Assembly: GCF_948329515.1 (NCBI RefSeq)
Contig: NZ_CAOJCN010000012.1
Span: forward strand, 155,385 to 219,384
Length of the DNA: 64,000 nucleotides
Source of the DNA: Cohnella rhizoplanae
GTDB taxonomy: Bacteria; Bacillota; Bacilli; Paenibacillales; Paenibacillaceae
Direction: 5' to 3'
Below, one piece after another: positions 1 through 8,567 of the stretch (position 1 is the first letter of the stretch; every line of letters starts with the position of its first letter). A model generated the notes under the pieces. That model had not been told where the DNA came from and made no database searches. It worked only from the letters and a program-made list of their open reading frames with translations. The translations under genes were made by a program, and so were the position numbers.

Positions 1-160
1 CGGCGCGGAGAAGAAGCAGGTGCAGGAGATGGTCAAGCGCCTGCTTGGACTGGCGAGCGCGCCCAAGCCGGACGACGTGGCGGACGCGCTGGCCGTCGCG
101 ATCTGCCACGCGCACGCCAGCGGCATGAGTCAAATGATGAACGGAGCGACGCGCCGGTGA
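1..160 (+). CDS. ruvC: Holliday junction resolvase RuvC, C-terminal fragment
   Basis: Only the last 52 codons lie in the window (reading frame begins at base 2). The fragment holds the RuvC C-terminal signature KPDDVADALAVAICHAH, where the Asp residues belong to the metal-binding active site that nicks Holliday junctions. It ends at TGA 158-160, which overlaps the GTG start of ruvA by 4 bases, so the two are translationally coupled. The ruvC-ruvA-ruvB order supports the call. The start lies outside the window. Confidence 0.9.
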   Translation, partial: GAEKKQVQEMVKRLLGLASAPKPDDVADALAVAICHAHASGMSQMMNGATRR

Positions 161-774
161 TCGATTATTTGAAAGGTTACATAACGCACGTGGAGCTGGA
201 GTACGTGGTGCTCGACGTGCGGGACGTGGGATACAGGGTATTCACGCCCAATCCGTACGGATTGGCGAGAAGCGAGGAGCAAGTACAGCTGTTCATTCAC
301 CACCATGTCCGCGAGGACGCGATCCAGTTGTTCGGATTCACGACGAGAGACGAGCAGAGCTTGTTCCGCAAGCTGCTGGAGGTGTCCGGCATCGGTCCTC
401 GCGTCGCGCTCGGCGTGCTGGCCGGCGGTCGGCCGGAGTCGGTCGTCGCGGCCATCCAGCAGGAGAATCTGACGTTCCTGACGAAGCTGCCCGGCATCGG
501 CAAAAAGACGGCGCAGCGGATGGTGCTGGACTTGAAGGATAAGCTGGGATCGGCGTACGAGGCGGCCGGCCTAGGCTTGCCTGCCGCCGAGCGTCTATCG
601 CTGCCGGACGACGGACACGCGTCCTGGACCGCTGCGAGAGAAGCGTTGGCCGGACTGGGCTACCGGGACGCGGAGCTGGACAATGCATGGACGGCGCTTA
701 AGGACCGGATCAAGGCGGAGGATTCGCCGGACGTTCTGATGAAGCTTGCGCTTCAGCAGCTGTTTACGGGTTAA
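157..774 (+). CDS. ruvA: Holliday junction branch migration protein RuvA
   Basis: A 205-residue protein of normal RuvA length. RuvA tetramers bind four-way DNA junctions and load the RuvB motor for branch migration in recombinational repair. The N-terminal OB-fold region (MIDYLKGYI start) is followed by two helix-hairpin-helix motifs, SGIGPRVAL near residue 77 and LPGIGKKTA near residue 111, and a C-terminal RuvB-binding domain. The start is the GTG inside the GTGA overlap with ruvC. ruvB follows after 30 bases with its own ribosome site, so the three form one operon. Confidence 0.97.
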   Translation: MIDYLKGYITHVELEYVVLDVRDVGYRVFTPNPYGLARSEEQVQLFIHHHVREDAIQLFGFTTRDEQSLFRKLLEVSGIGPRVALGVLAGGRPESVVAAIQQENLTFLTKLPGIGKKTAQRMVLDLKDKLGSAYEAAGLGLPAAERLSLPDDGHASWTAAREALAGLGYRDAELDNAWTALKDRIKAEDSPDVLMKLALQQLFTG

Positions 775-804
775 GAGCAAGAGGCGGGAGAGGAGGACGC
801 ACGG

Positions 805-1812
805 GTGGAAGACCGTATCGTGACCGCTCATTTGATGATGGAGGACCGGCAGGCGGAGCTGAGCCTGCGTCCGCGTTATCTGAACGAATATATCGGCCAG
901 TCGCAAGTCAAGGACAACATGAAGATTTACATCGAAGCGGCCAAGCTCAGGCAGGAAGCGCTCGATCACGTGCTGCTCTACGGGCCGCCGGGTCTCGGCA
1001 AGACGACGCTCTCGAACATCATCGCCAACGAGCTGGGCGTGAGCATCCGGACGACCAGCGGCCCGGCGATCGAGCGCCCCGGCGACCTGGCCGCGATCCT
1101 GACCAATCTGCAGGAGAACGACGTGCTGTTCATCGACGAGATTCACCGGCTGCATAGGACGGTCGAAGAAGTGTTGTACCCGGCGATGGAAGACTTCGCG
1201 CTTGACTTCGTCATCGGCAAGGGGCCGAGCGCGCGGTCGGTGCGTCTCGACCTGCCGAAGTTCACGCTCATCGGCGCGACGACGAGGGCGGGGCTTCTGT
1301 CCGCGCCGCTGCGCGACCGCTTCGGCGTCGTGAGCCGGCTGGAGTTCTACACCGAGGACGAGCTCGCATTCATCGTGTCGCGGACGAGCGACCTGCTCGG
1401 CGTGGACATCATCGGCGACGCGTCGCGGGAGATCGCGCGGCGCGCGCGCGGCACGCCGCGCATCGCCAACCGGCTGCTCAAGCGGGTGCGGGACTACGCG
1501 CAGGTGCGCGGGGACGGCATCATAACGGAGCAGCTGGCGCACGAGTCGCTCGAGCGGCTGCAGGTCGATCCGATGGGGCTGGACGCGATCGACCACAAGC
1601 TCCTGCACGCCATGATCGCCCGCTATCGCGGGGGGCCTGTAGGCGTGGACACGATCGCGGCGTCGATCGGCGAGGAGAGCCAGACGATCGAGGACGTATA
1701 CGAGCCTTACCTGCTGCAGATCGGATTTTTGCAGCGCACGCCTCGCGGCCGGGTGGCCACGTCGGCGGCCTACCGCCATCTGGGCTTGCCCGAGCCGGAG
1801 CAGCGCGCTTGA
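805..1812 (+). CDS. ruvB: Holliday junction branch migration ATPase RuvB
   Basis: A 335-residue AAA+ motor that drives branch migration with RuvA. Walker A GPPGLGKTT sits near residues 59-67, Walker B FIDEIH near 109-114, and the sensor/arginine-finger segment GATTRAGLLSAPLRDRFG begins near 157. The C-terminal winged-helix domain is present and the length is typical. The GTG start follows a GAGAGGAGG ribosome site. The stop overlaps the TTG start of the next gene by 4 bases, so a small DCC protein is coupled to ruvB. Confidence 0.97.
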   Translation: MEDRIVTAHLMMEDRQAELSLRPRYLNEYIGQSQVKDNMKIYIEAAKLRQEALDHVLLYGPPGLGKTTLSNIIANELGVSIRTTSGPAIERPGDLAAILTNLQENDVLFIDEIHRLHRTVEEVLYPAMEDFALDFVIGKGPSARSVRLDLPKFTLIGATTRAGLLSAPLRDRFGVVSRLEFYTEDELAFIVSRTSDLLGVDIIGDASREIARRARGTPRIANRLLKRVRDYAQVRGDGIITEQLAHESLERLQVDPMGLDAIDHKLLHAMIARYRGGPVGVDTIAASIGEESQTIEDVYEPYLLQIGFLQRTPRGRVATSAAYRHLGLPEPEQRA

Positions 1813-2252
1813 GCGGCAAGGAAGCCGGGAGTCCGGCGCGGCGCGTCCTGACGGTCTACTACGATGGCGAGTGCAATCTCTGTCTGTCGGCGGTGGCGCG
1901 GATGAAGCGGCTGCGCACGAGATCCGAGCTGCGCTTCGTGCCGCTGCAGACGGCTTCGGCTGAGCTTGCCGCGGAGGCCGCGTCCGGCGCGACCGACAAG
2001 GATGCGGGGCATCTGTCTCAGATGCTGGTGAAGGACGAGACCGGCGGCACCGTGACCGGCGGCTCGGAAGCCGTGATGTTGCTGCTCAGGGACGTGCCGA
2101 GGCTGGCCTGGCTGGGCAGGCTCGGCAGCCTGCCGGGGCTGCGGGGAATCAGCCGGGCCGCATACCGGCTCATCGCGAAGTATCGTTATCGTCTGTTCGG
2201 CAGAAGCGAGAGCTGCAAGGACGGGAGCTGCAGGATCGACTTCAAACCTTGA
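1809..2252 (+). CDS. DCC-family (DUF393) thiol-disulfide oxidoreductase-like protein
   Basis: A 147-residue protein with the DCC signature YDGECNLC near residues 18-25; C22 and C25 form a CxxC pair in a thioredoxin-like fold. A second pair lies near the C-terminus (SCKDGSC). Members are predicted thiol-disulfide oxidoreductases but few have a known substrate. The TTG start overlaps the ruvB stop (TTGA). The N-terminal dozen residues are basic and low in complexity, so the folded domain probably begins near residue 13. The position suggests co-transcription with ruvB; a role in repair is not implied by the sequence. Confidence 0.85.
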   Translation: MSGKEAGSPARRVLTVYYDGECNLCLSAVARMKRLRTRSELRFVPLQTASAELAAEAASGATDKDAGHLSQMLVKDETGGTVTGGSEAVMLLLRDVPRLAWLGRLGSLPGLRGISRAAYRLIAKYRYRLFGRSESCKDGSCRIDFKP

Positions 2253-2279
2253 TCGAAGATACAGATACGGAGGAACGTC

Positions 2280-4385
2280 ATGATAACTACTAATCGTCGT
2301 GTCGCGCTCGCCGCCGCGGCCGCCGTAATGCTCGCCTGGACGGGAGCCGGCGGTTCGGCCGCGGATGCGGTCACGGTGCCCGATACGATCCGCGTCGCCC
2401 TGTTCCTGGACCTCGGGTCCAAGTACCAGTCGACCACGCCGGTCGTGACCCTCGTGTCCGCCGGCGGACTCGGATTGTCATGGACGGGCGGCCAAGGTCA
2501 ATCGGACTACCCTGCCGCTGGCGGCACGGTACGGTTCGCAGTAGACGCCTATCGGGCGATGGTGCTGGAGACGGAGGACTTCGCGGCCGCGCAGACCGTG
2601 CTGAAGAAAATCCAGGCCGGCTCCAAAGCAGGATTTATCACCAAGCTCACCAAGAAAGGCAAGACCGTCTATCAGGTGACGGAGGGCGTATACAGCTCGG
2701 CGTCGGCCGCGCAGTCCGCGTTGTCCAAGTGGGCGACTGCGGCCGGCGGCCAGAAGTCGCTGACACCGCCGTTCGCGGCTGGACCGTACGCGGTCGAGGC
2801 CGGCCCATACGCGAGCGCCGGCGAAGCTTCGGCCGCCGCCGCGCAGCTGGGCAATGCGGGCTTCGACGCCTTCGTGGCCTTGAAGCCGTCGACGGGCGGC
2901 GCCGCGTACGCGGTGCGCGTCGGCCAAGCGGCCAGCCAAGCAGAGCTGTCGAAGGTCCAGGCCGCCGTAGCCGCTGCCGGCTTCAGCGTTCTGGAGCCGG
3001 CGGCAGGGACGCCGTACGCGGTCATCCGGGATGACGTCACTTATACGGGCTCTGCCTCGGCGTCAGCGCCTCTCTATGCCTTGCCTGCCGCTGGCGGCGG
3101 CGTACTGCAGGCCGACATCCAGGGCGCGGGCGGCATCCAGGTCGTCGAACGAAGCAAAAACAAATATCGCGGCAGCATCCAGATCAGCGTGTTGAACAAC
3201 AATCTGGCCGTCGTCAACGTCGTCGGGCTCGAACCTTATCTGTATTCCGTCGTCGGCGCCGAGGTCGGCTCGAGCTGGCCGCCCGAGGCGCAGAAGGCGC
3301 AGGCGGTAGCGGCACGTTCCTACGCGCTGGCCGGAGGCGTTTCCTACCAGATCGCGGATGTGGTCGACAATACTTACAGCCAGGCGTACAACGGTCTCGG
3401 CTCGGAAAACGCGAACTCCATCGCGGGCGTCGACGCGACGGCGGGAGAGGTCATGACCTACGGCGGCAAGATCATCACCGCGATGTTCGGCGCCAGCGCG
3501 GGCGGCGTCACGGCGGATCCGCTCGAGTACGCCGGCAATGCGATTCCTTATTATGCGGGGGCCGTAGTGAGTCCGGACGACGGCATCCAGAAGGGCAAGC
3601 TCGACTGGTACCGCGTCGCGCTCGATTCGGGCACGGTCGGCTACATCCGCAGCGACCTGCTGGCAGACAAGGGGCATAAGAACGAAGCCGGATTGTCCAT
3701 GCTGTCCGTGACGGCCGACAATGCGCAAGTACGCCCGAGTCCTCGTGTCCAGAACGACGTGCAGCCGCTTGCCTCTGTCGATGCGGACACGCTCGTGCTG
3801 TCGCTGGGCAAGACGCCGGAGTATACGAACAACGCATGGGTCGAAGGACCGCTAGCGGCGGACAAGCTATTGTCGACGATCAACGCCAAGCTGTCCGACA
3901 AGAACAAGATTCAGGGGCCGCTGCGCACGCTCGAGGTGTCCGAGGCCGGCGCATCGGGCAGAGCGGTCCGTCTCAAGGCGAACGGGACGACCGTGCAGCT
4001 CTACGGAGACAGCTGGCGCAGCGCGCTCGGCGGCGTCAAGAGCACGCTGTTCCGGATCGAAGAGACCGCGCGGGCGACGATCGCCGGCGCGGACGGGGCG
4101 ATCCGCGAAGTGCCGGACGGCGCGGGCGCGCTGCAGGTGCTCGGCGCCGACGGCGCCGCGCGCTCTCTCGACGCGGCGGGCGGCGCGATCGTCATGAACG
4201 GCTCGGGGCAAGCGCGGGCCCTCTCCGCGGCGCCCCAATTCATCATCGCGGGCACCGGCTACGGTCATGGCCTGGGCATGTCCCAGTGGGGCGCAAGAGG
4301 GCTAGCGGAGCAAGGGTATGACTACCAGCGGATTCTGCAATACTATTACAAGGATATCAAGATCGAGAAGGATGGCGCTTCATGA
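2280..4385 (+). CDS. Secreted SpoIID/LytB-domain protein with SPOR-like repeats
   Basis: A 701-residue exported protein. An N-terminal signal peptide (TNRR then an Ala-rich hydrophobic stretch to about residue 28) is followed by two SPOR-like segments near residues 165-250, which usually bind denuded peptidoglycan. The SpoIID/LytB domain begins near residue 303 and contains EVGSSWPPEAQKAQAVAARS; the family's C-terminal motif GYGHGLGMSQWGARG lies near 659-673. SpoIID is a lytic transglycosylase needed for engulfment; LytB modulates amidase. This is longer than SpoIID itself and lies between ruvB and queA, so it is a paralogue rather than the spoIID of the spoIIR/spoIIQ region. It overlaps queA by ATGA. 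Confidence 0.88.
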   Translation: MITTNRRVALAAAAAVMLAWTGAGGSAADAVTVPDTIRVALFLDLGSKYQSTTPVVTLVSAGGLGLSWTGGQGQSDYPAAGGTVRFAVDAYRAMVLETEDFAAAQTVLKKIQAGSKAGFITKLTKKGKTVYQVTEGVYSSASAAQSALSKWATAAGGQKSLTPPFAAGPYAVEAGPYASAGEASAAAAQLGNAGFDAFVALKPSTGGAAYAVRVGQAASQAELSKVQAAVAAAGFSVLEPAAGTPYAVIRDDVTYTGSASASAPLYALPAAGGGVLQADIQGAGGIQVVERSKNKYRGSIQISVLNNNLAVVNVVGLEPYLYSVVGAEVGSSWPPEAQKAQAVAARSYALAGGVSYQIADVVDNTYSQAYNGLGSENANSIAGVDATAGEVMTYGGKIITAMFGASAGGVTADPLEYAGNAIPYYAGAVVSPDDGIQKGKLDWYRVALDSGTVGYIRSDLLADKGHKNEAGLSMLSVTADNAQVRPSPRVQNDVQPLASVDADTLVLSLGKTPEYTNNAWVEGPLAADKLLSTINAKLSDKNKIQGPLRTLEVSEAGASGRAVRLKANGTTVQLYGDSWRSALGGVKSTLFRIEETARATIAGADGAIREVPDGAGALQVLGADGAARSLDAAGGAIVMNGSGQARALSAAPQFIIAGTGYGHGLGMSQWGARGLAEQGYDYQRILQYYYKDIKIEKDGAS

Positions 4386-5431
4386 ATGTCGGGGATTACG
4401 ATTTTGAACTGCCCGAGGCGTTGATCGCCCAGACGCCGCTGGCCGACCGAACGGCTTCCCGGCTCCTCGTGCTGCATAAGGACGGAGGACAGGTCGAGCA
4501 CCGTTCGTTCAGGGACCTGGCGGATTATCTGGTACCGGGAGATACGCTCGTCCTGAACGATACGAAGGTCATTCCTGCGCGGCTGTTCGGACGCAAGGCG
4601 GACACGGGCGCGAAGGCCGAGCTGCTGCTCCTCAAGCAGCTGGGGGACGACCGCTGGGAGGCCCTCGTCCGCCCCGGCAAAAAGCTTCATCAGGGCGCCG
4701 TGCTTCATTTCGGCGAATCGGAAGATTCGATGAAACCGTTGCTGGCGGCCGTCGTAGAAGAAGAAGGCGAAATGGGCGCGCGCACGATCCGTTTTCAGTA
4801 TGAAGGCATTTTCAACGAAATTCTCGATCGGCTCGGCGAGATGCCTCTCCCGCCCTATATCAAGGAGAGGCTGAACGACCGGGACCGCTATCAGACGGTG
4901 TATGCGCAGAATGAGGGCTCGGCGGCGGCGCCGACGGCCGGCCTGCATTTTACCGGCGACTTCCTGCGGGAGCTCGAGACGCGAGGGGTACGCGTATGCC
5001 GCGTCACGCTGCATGTCGGCCTCGGCACCTTCCGTCCGGTGTCCGTAGACAATGTGCTTGAGCACAAGATGCACGAGGAATGGTACGGCATCGATGCGTC
5101 GAACGCGGAGCTGCTGAACCGGGCCAGGCGCGAAGGCACGCGAATCGTTGCGGTCGGCACGACGTCTGCGCGGACGCTCGAGACGCTCGGGCAGCGGTAC
5201 GGCGATCGCCCGATTGAGGCTAGCAGCGGATGGACCGGCATTTTTATTTATCCGGGATACGAATTCCGCCTCGTCTCCGCGCTCCTCACGAACTTCCATC
5301 TGCCCAAGTCGACGCTGGTCATGTTGGTCAGCGCGCTTGCCGGCAGGGAAGCGGTCTTATCGGCCTATCGCGAAGCCGTCTCCGCCGAGTACCGTTTTTT
5401 TAGCTTCGGCGATGCCATGTTCATCACCTAG
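4382..5431 (+). CDS. queA: S-adenosylmethionine:tRNA ribosyltransferase-isomerase QueA
   Basis: A 349-residue enzyme of the usual length. QueA transfers and isomerises the ribosyl group of SAM onto preQ1 in tRNA to give epoxyqueuosine. The diagnostic family segments are present, including NDTKVIPARLFGRK, EGSAAAPTAGLHFT and a C-terminal TNFHLPKSTLVMLVSALAG. ATG 4382 overlaps the preceding stop. tgt, which acts one step earlier by inserting preQ1, follows 35 bases downstream, so both queuosine steps are co-transcribed. Confidence 0.97.
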   Translation: MNVGDYDFELPEALIAQTPLADRTASRLLVLHKDGGQVEHRSFRDLADYLVPGDTLVLNDTKVIPARLFGRKADTGAKAELLLLKQLGDDRWEALVRPGKKLHQGAVLHFGESEDSMKPLLAAVVEEEGEMGARTIRFQYEGIFNEILDRLGEMPLPPYIKERLNDRDRYQTVYAQNEGSAAAPTAGLHFTGDFLRELETRGVRVCRVTLHVGLGTFRPVSVDNVLEHKMHEEWYGIDASNAELLNRARREGTRIVAVGTTSARTLETLGQRYGDRPIEASSGWTGIFIYPGYEFRLVSALLTNFHLPKSTLVMLVSALAGREAVLSAYREAVSAEYRFFSFGDAMFIT

Positions 5432-5466
5432 GCGCATTGACTACAGAAGGGACCGATCGAGAACCT

Positions 5467-6603
5467 ATGCCTGCCATTACTTACGAACTGATCAAGACCT
5501 GCGCCCAGACGGGCGCGAGGCTCGGACGCGTCCATACGCCGCATGGCGTCATCGACACGCCTACGTTCATGCCGGTCGGGACGCAGGCGACCGTCAAGGG
5601 CGTCAGCCCGGAGGAGCTCAAGGCGCTGAACGCCCAGATCATCCTGAGCAATACGTACCACCTGTTCGTCAGGCCGGGCCACGAGCTCGTCCGCGCGGCG
5701 GGCGGCTTGCACAAGATGATGAACTGGGACCGCCCGATTCTGACGGACAGCGGCGGCTTCCAGGTGTTCTCGCTGGCGCAGATGCGCAAGATCACCGAGG
5801 AGGGCGTCACGTTCCGCTCGCATCTGAACGGCGACAAGCTGTTCCTGTCCCCGGAGGTCGCGACTGCGGTCCAGAACGCGCTCGGGCCGGACATCATGAT
5901 GGCGTTCGACGAATGTCCGCCTTACCCCGCCGAGTATTCGTACGTCAAGCAATCGACGGAGCGCACGAGCCGGTGGGCCGAGCGATGCCTCAAAGCGCAT
6001 GCGCGGCCGCACGACCAAGGGCTTTTCGCGATCGTACAGGGAGGCATGCACAAGGACCTTCGCGCGCAGAGCGCGGCGGATTTGACTTCCCTGGATTTTC
6101 CGGGCTATGCTATTGGAGGCCTCAGCGTAGGCGAATCCAAGGAGATCATGTACGAGGTGCTCGAGCACACCGTGCCGCTGCTCCCTTCGAACAAGCCGCG
6201 CTACCTGATGGGCGTCGGCTCGCCCGACGCGCTCGTCGAGGGCAGCATCCGCGGCGTGGACATGTTCGATTGCGTGCTCCCGACCCGGATCGCCCGCAAC
6301 GGCACGCTCATGACGAGCGAAGGCCGCGTCGTCGTCAAGAACGCCAAGTACGCGGAGGACTTCGGTCCGCTCGATCCGGCGTGCGACTGCTATGCTTGCC
6401 GGAACTATTCGCGCGCGTACGTCAGGCATCTGATCCGCGCGGACGAGATGTTCGGACTTCGGCTGACGACGATCCACAATTTGCATTTCCTCGTGAATCT
6501 CATGAACCAGGTGCGCCAGGCGATCCGCGAGGACCGTCTCGGAGACTTCCGCGACGAGTTCTTCGAAGCATACGGCATGGCGACCAACGAGAGCGGCTTC
6601 TGA
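5467..6603 (+). CDS. tgt: tRNA-guanine transglycosylase Tgt
   Basis: A 378-residue base-exchange enzyme that swaps G34 for preQ1 in tRNAs with GUN anticodons. The active-site segment LTDSGGFQVFSLA has the proton-transfer Asp near residue 94; the nucleophilic Asp is near 268 in MFDCVLPTR; the zinc site is CDCYACRNYSRAYVRHL. I chose ATG 5467 because the protein then begins MPAITYELIKTC like Bacillus Tgt and matches the family length; an in-frame TTG at 5437 would add ten unconserved residues and lacks a good ribosome site. It forms a queA-tgt-yajC operon. Confidence 0.97.
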   Translation: MPAITYELIKTCAQTGARLGRVHTPHGVIDTPTFMPVGTQATVKGVSPEELKALNAQIILSNTYHLFVRPGHELVRAAGGLHKMMNWDRPILTDSGGFQVFSLAQMRKITEEGVTFRSHLNGDKLFLSPEVATAVQNALGPDIMMAFDECPPYPAEYSYVKQSTERTSRWAERCLKAHARPHDQGLFAIVQGGMHKDLRAQSAADLTSLDFPGYAIGGLSVGESKEIMYEVLEHTVPLLPSNKPRYLMGVGSPDALVEGSIRGVDMFDCVLPTRIARNGTLMTSEGRVVVKNAKYAEDFGPLDPACDCYACRNYSRAYVRHLIRADEMFGLRLTTIHNLHFLVNLMNQVRQAIREDRLGDFRDEFFEAYGMATNESGF

Positions 6604-6633
6604 TTATCAAAAGTACGAAGGGAGGTTTTATCC

Positions 6634-6942
6634 ATGTGGTTAGCTGAAGCCGAGGGAGGCAGCAATTTGCTGATGTCCCTGGCACCGTTTCTACTGATGT
6701 TCGTCGTGTTCTACTTCCTGCTTATCCGTCCGCAGCAGAAGAAATCGAAGAACCGCAACTCCATGCTTCGGGCCCTCTCCAAGGGCGACAAGGTCACGAC
6801 GATCGGCGGGCTGCACGGCACGATCGCCGAGATTACGGACGACACGATCGTGCTCAAGGTCAACGACGTGACGCGTCTCACGTTCGACCGCTCCGCGATT
6901 AACAATGTGACGGCGCGCACGACGGAACCTAAGAGCGAGTAA
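6634..6942 (+). CDS. yajC: Preprotein translocase accessory subunit YajC
   Basis: A 102-residue membrane protein with one transmembrane helix (about residues 11-31) followed by RPQQKKSKN, the hallmark of YajC, and a cytosolic domain containing GDKVTTIGGLHG. YajC associates with SecDF in the Sec translocase. GGAGG lies at 6621, ten bases before the ATG. The gene sits behind tgt as in Bacillus yrbF, and secDF is found about 4.6 kb further on, displaced here by a group of membrane-protein genes. A strong terminator follows at once. Confidence 0.95.
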   Translation: MWLAEAEGGSNLLMSLAPFLLMFVVFYFLLIRPQQKKSKNRNSMLRALSKGDKVTTIGGLHGTIAEITDDTIVLKVNDVTRLTFDRSAINNVTARTTEPKSE

Positions 6943-6970
6943 CGATACCGTTGCCAAGAGAACCCAACCG

Positions 6971-7015
6971 AAGACAAGCCCTCAAAGTCGCGAGACCTTG
7001 AGGGCTTGTCTTTTC
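6971..7015 (+). terminator. Intrinsic terminator after yajC, probably bidirectional
   Basis: A perfect 15-bp inverted repeat (arms 6971-6985 and 6998-7012, core AAGACAAGCCCTCAA) has three more base pairs capped by a GCGA tetraloop and a TTTT run. It lies between convergent yajC and the PAP2 gene, and some T residues also follow it on the minus strand. Confidence 0.9.
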
Positions 7016-7033
7016 ATTATAGCGATAGCGGCC

Positions 7034-7903
7034 TTAGGATTCCGTCGAACGCGACGGGGTCAGCTTCTTCAGCTTGGTCTGCTGTCGGCCTCTCCGCCCG
7101 GGCATCGCGGACGAGCGATCCGCCCAGTCGCCGACCCGGAGTCCGACGGCGACGACGAGAATGGCCAAGGCCATACCTGCGAACATATCGGTCGCCCAGT
7201 GAATGCCCAGATAGAAGATGGAAAAGAGGATGACGAGTGCGTTGACGGCGCCGATTACCGCCCAGCGCCTGCTGCCGGAGCGCATCGCCAGCAGCGCCAT
7301 CGTCGTCGAGATCGACGTATGCAAGCTCGGGAAGCAGTTGTCCAGTCCGGACAAATGACGATACTGCGTCTCGAAGCTTGGAAAAACGTCGAGCATCAGA
7401 AATCGAATCTGAGCGGAAACGGACCAAGCCTCGTGCACGGGTACCAGCAAATAAAAAGGAACCGCGATCAAGTAGTTTAACAGCAGCGCCGCGCATAGGG
7501 CGTAATAAAGCTTATAATTGCCCGCTCGAACATAGACGATCAGAGAGGCGACCATAAATCCTTGAAAGACGACCAAGTAGAAAAACGCGCAGACGAGCGT
7601 GAGCCAAGGGGCCTCCAGCAGCCGCTGAAGATCGCCCTGCCAGCTGCCCTCCCAGCCCGCGACGGCTTCGGTGAGATCGCGGGCTGGGGGAAAGACGGCT
7701 TCAAGACGCAGCTCGAGCTTGTTGAGCGCCATGATGAACAGTAGCGAAAGGAAAAAGGCCAGAAGCTTGGGGGAGCCGGCGAGCCTGCGGACGAAGACGA
7801 AAGCAGCCGCGAACGGCTGCCTCGACGTGCCGTACCATACGAGAAGCGCCACGGCGACGGCCGTCAGCGCGGATAGGGTTTTCATGCTGCCGAATACGAT
7901 CAA
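7034..7903 (-). CDS. PAP2-family membrane phosphatase (inositol-phosphoryl synthase-like branch)
   Basis: A 289-residue polytopic protein. The PAP2 active-site motifs appear as CFPSLHTS near residue 191 and GIHWATDMFAG near residue 233; both carry the catalytic His and the second carries the supporting Asp. PSLH in place of PSGH and the long hydrophobic N-terminal half are typical of the PAP2_3 subgroup, which acts on lipid phosphates such as undecaprenyl or phosphatidyl substrates; the actual substrate cannot be told. The TTG start is preceded by GGGGAG eight bases upstream, better than the later ATG. It is a single gene between a terminator and a divergent pair. Confidence 0.85.
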   Translation of the reverse strand: MIVFGSMKTLSALTAVAVALLVWYGTSRQPFAAAFVFVRRLAGSPKLLAFFLSLLFIMALNKLELRLEAVFPPARDLTEAVAGWEGSWQGDLQRLLEAPWLTLVCAFFYLVVFQGFMVASLIVYVRAGNYKLYYALCAALLLNYLIAVPFYLLVPVHEAWSVSAQIRFLMLDVFPSFETQYRHLSGLDNCFPSLHTSISTTMALLAMRSGSRRWAVIGAVNALVILFSIFYLGIHWATDMFAGMALAILVVAVGLRVGDWADRSSAMPGRRGRQQTKLKKLTPSRSTES

Positions 7904-7985
7904 TTCGCTCGCTCCCCGTCGCTAGAAATCAATTGTATCAGTATAGCACAATCGGCGATTTTCTAACGGGGGCATGCGTTTTATT

Positions 7986-8393
7986 TTACAGTCGTCTCGT
8001 GCCGCCGTTCGAGCCCGCGTTCACGCCCAGCATGCCGCCGAAGGCGCCGGCGAGCGCGGCGACCAGTCCAAGGAGTCCCATGCGGGAGTCGACGCCGATA
8101 TCCTGGGACAGGAAGCCGATCAGCACGACGGCAAGGGTGTAGAGCAACCCGGTGAAGGCGCCGATGTACCAGCCCCGCCTGCCGGAACGCTTGGCGGCCG
8201 TAAAGCCTCCGGCGAGGCAGGAAGCGCCGTGGACGCCGAATACCCACGATAGGAGCTTCGTCTCCGGCAATGACGAACTATACAGCAATACCGACAGGGC
8301 GAGCGTGCCGAGGCCGAGCCAGATAAAAGCCCATACGAGACCCGCGACCACGGGCGATGCGATGCGAATGCCGGATACGCGAACGGAATTCAT
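7986..8393 (-). CDS. TIGR04086-family membrane protein (YrzE-like)
   Basis: A 135-residue hydrophobic protein with about four transmembrane helices: the first after residue 10 (VVAGLVWAFIWLGLGTL), then pairs interrupted by a basic loop (AAKRSGRRG). It matches the TIGR04086 family, which in Bacillus sits beside yajC and spoVB as yrzE, a placement repeated here. The start ATG 8393 has AAAGGAG nine bases upstream; a longer reading frame to 8528 has no ribosome site and was not used. Function is unknown. Confidence 0.8.
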   Translation of the reverse strand: MNSVRVSGIRIASPVVAGLVWAFIWLGLGTLALSVLLYSSSLPETKLLSWVFGVHGASCLAGGFTAAKRSGRRGWYIGAFTGLLYTLAVVLIGFLSQDIGVDSRMGLLGLVAALAGAFGGMLGVNAGSNGGTRRL

Positions 8394-8567
8394 ATCGATG
8401 CACTCCTTTACATTCAAGCGATTTGTACCATTGTATGGGCTTGTACGCGCCGCTAGTACTTCGGAATGCCGATAATTTCCGATAGGCGCATCCGTATCGG
8501 GCGCACGGGCCACGGTGAGACTACACACGCGGGACCGGCTCCGATGTCCGGCAAGGGAGGTACGGAT

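Noticed and set aside
5437..5466. TTG start for tgt ten codons upstream
   Set aside because: Weak ribosome site and unconserved extra residues; ATG 5467 gives the normal Tgt N-terminus.
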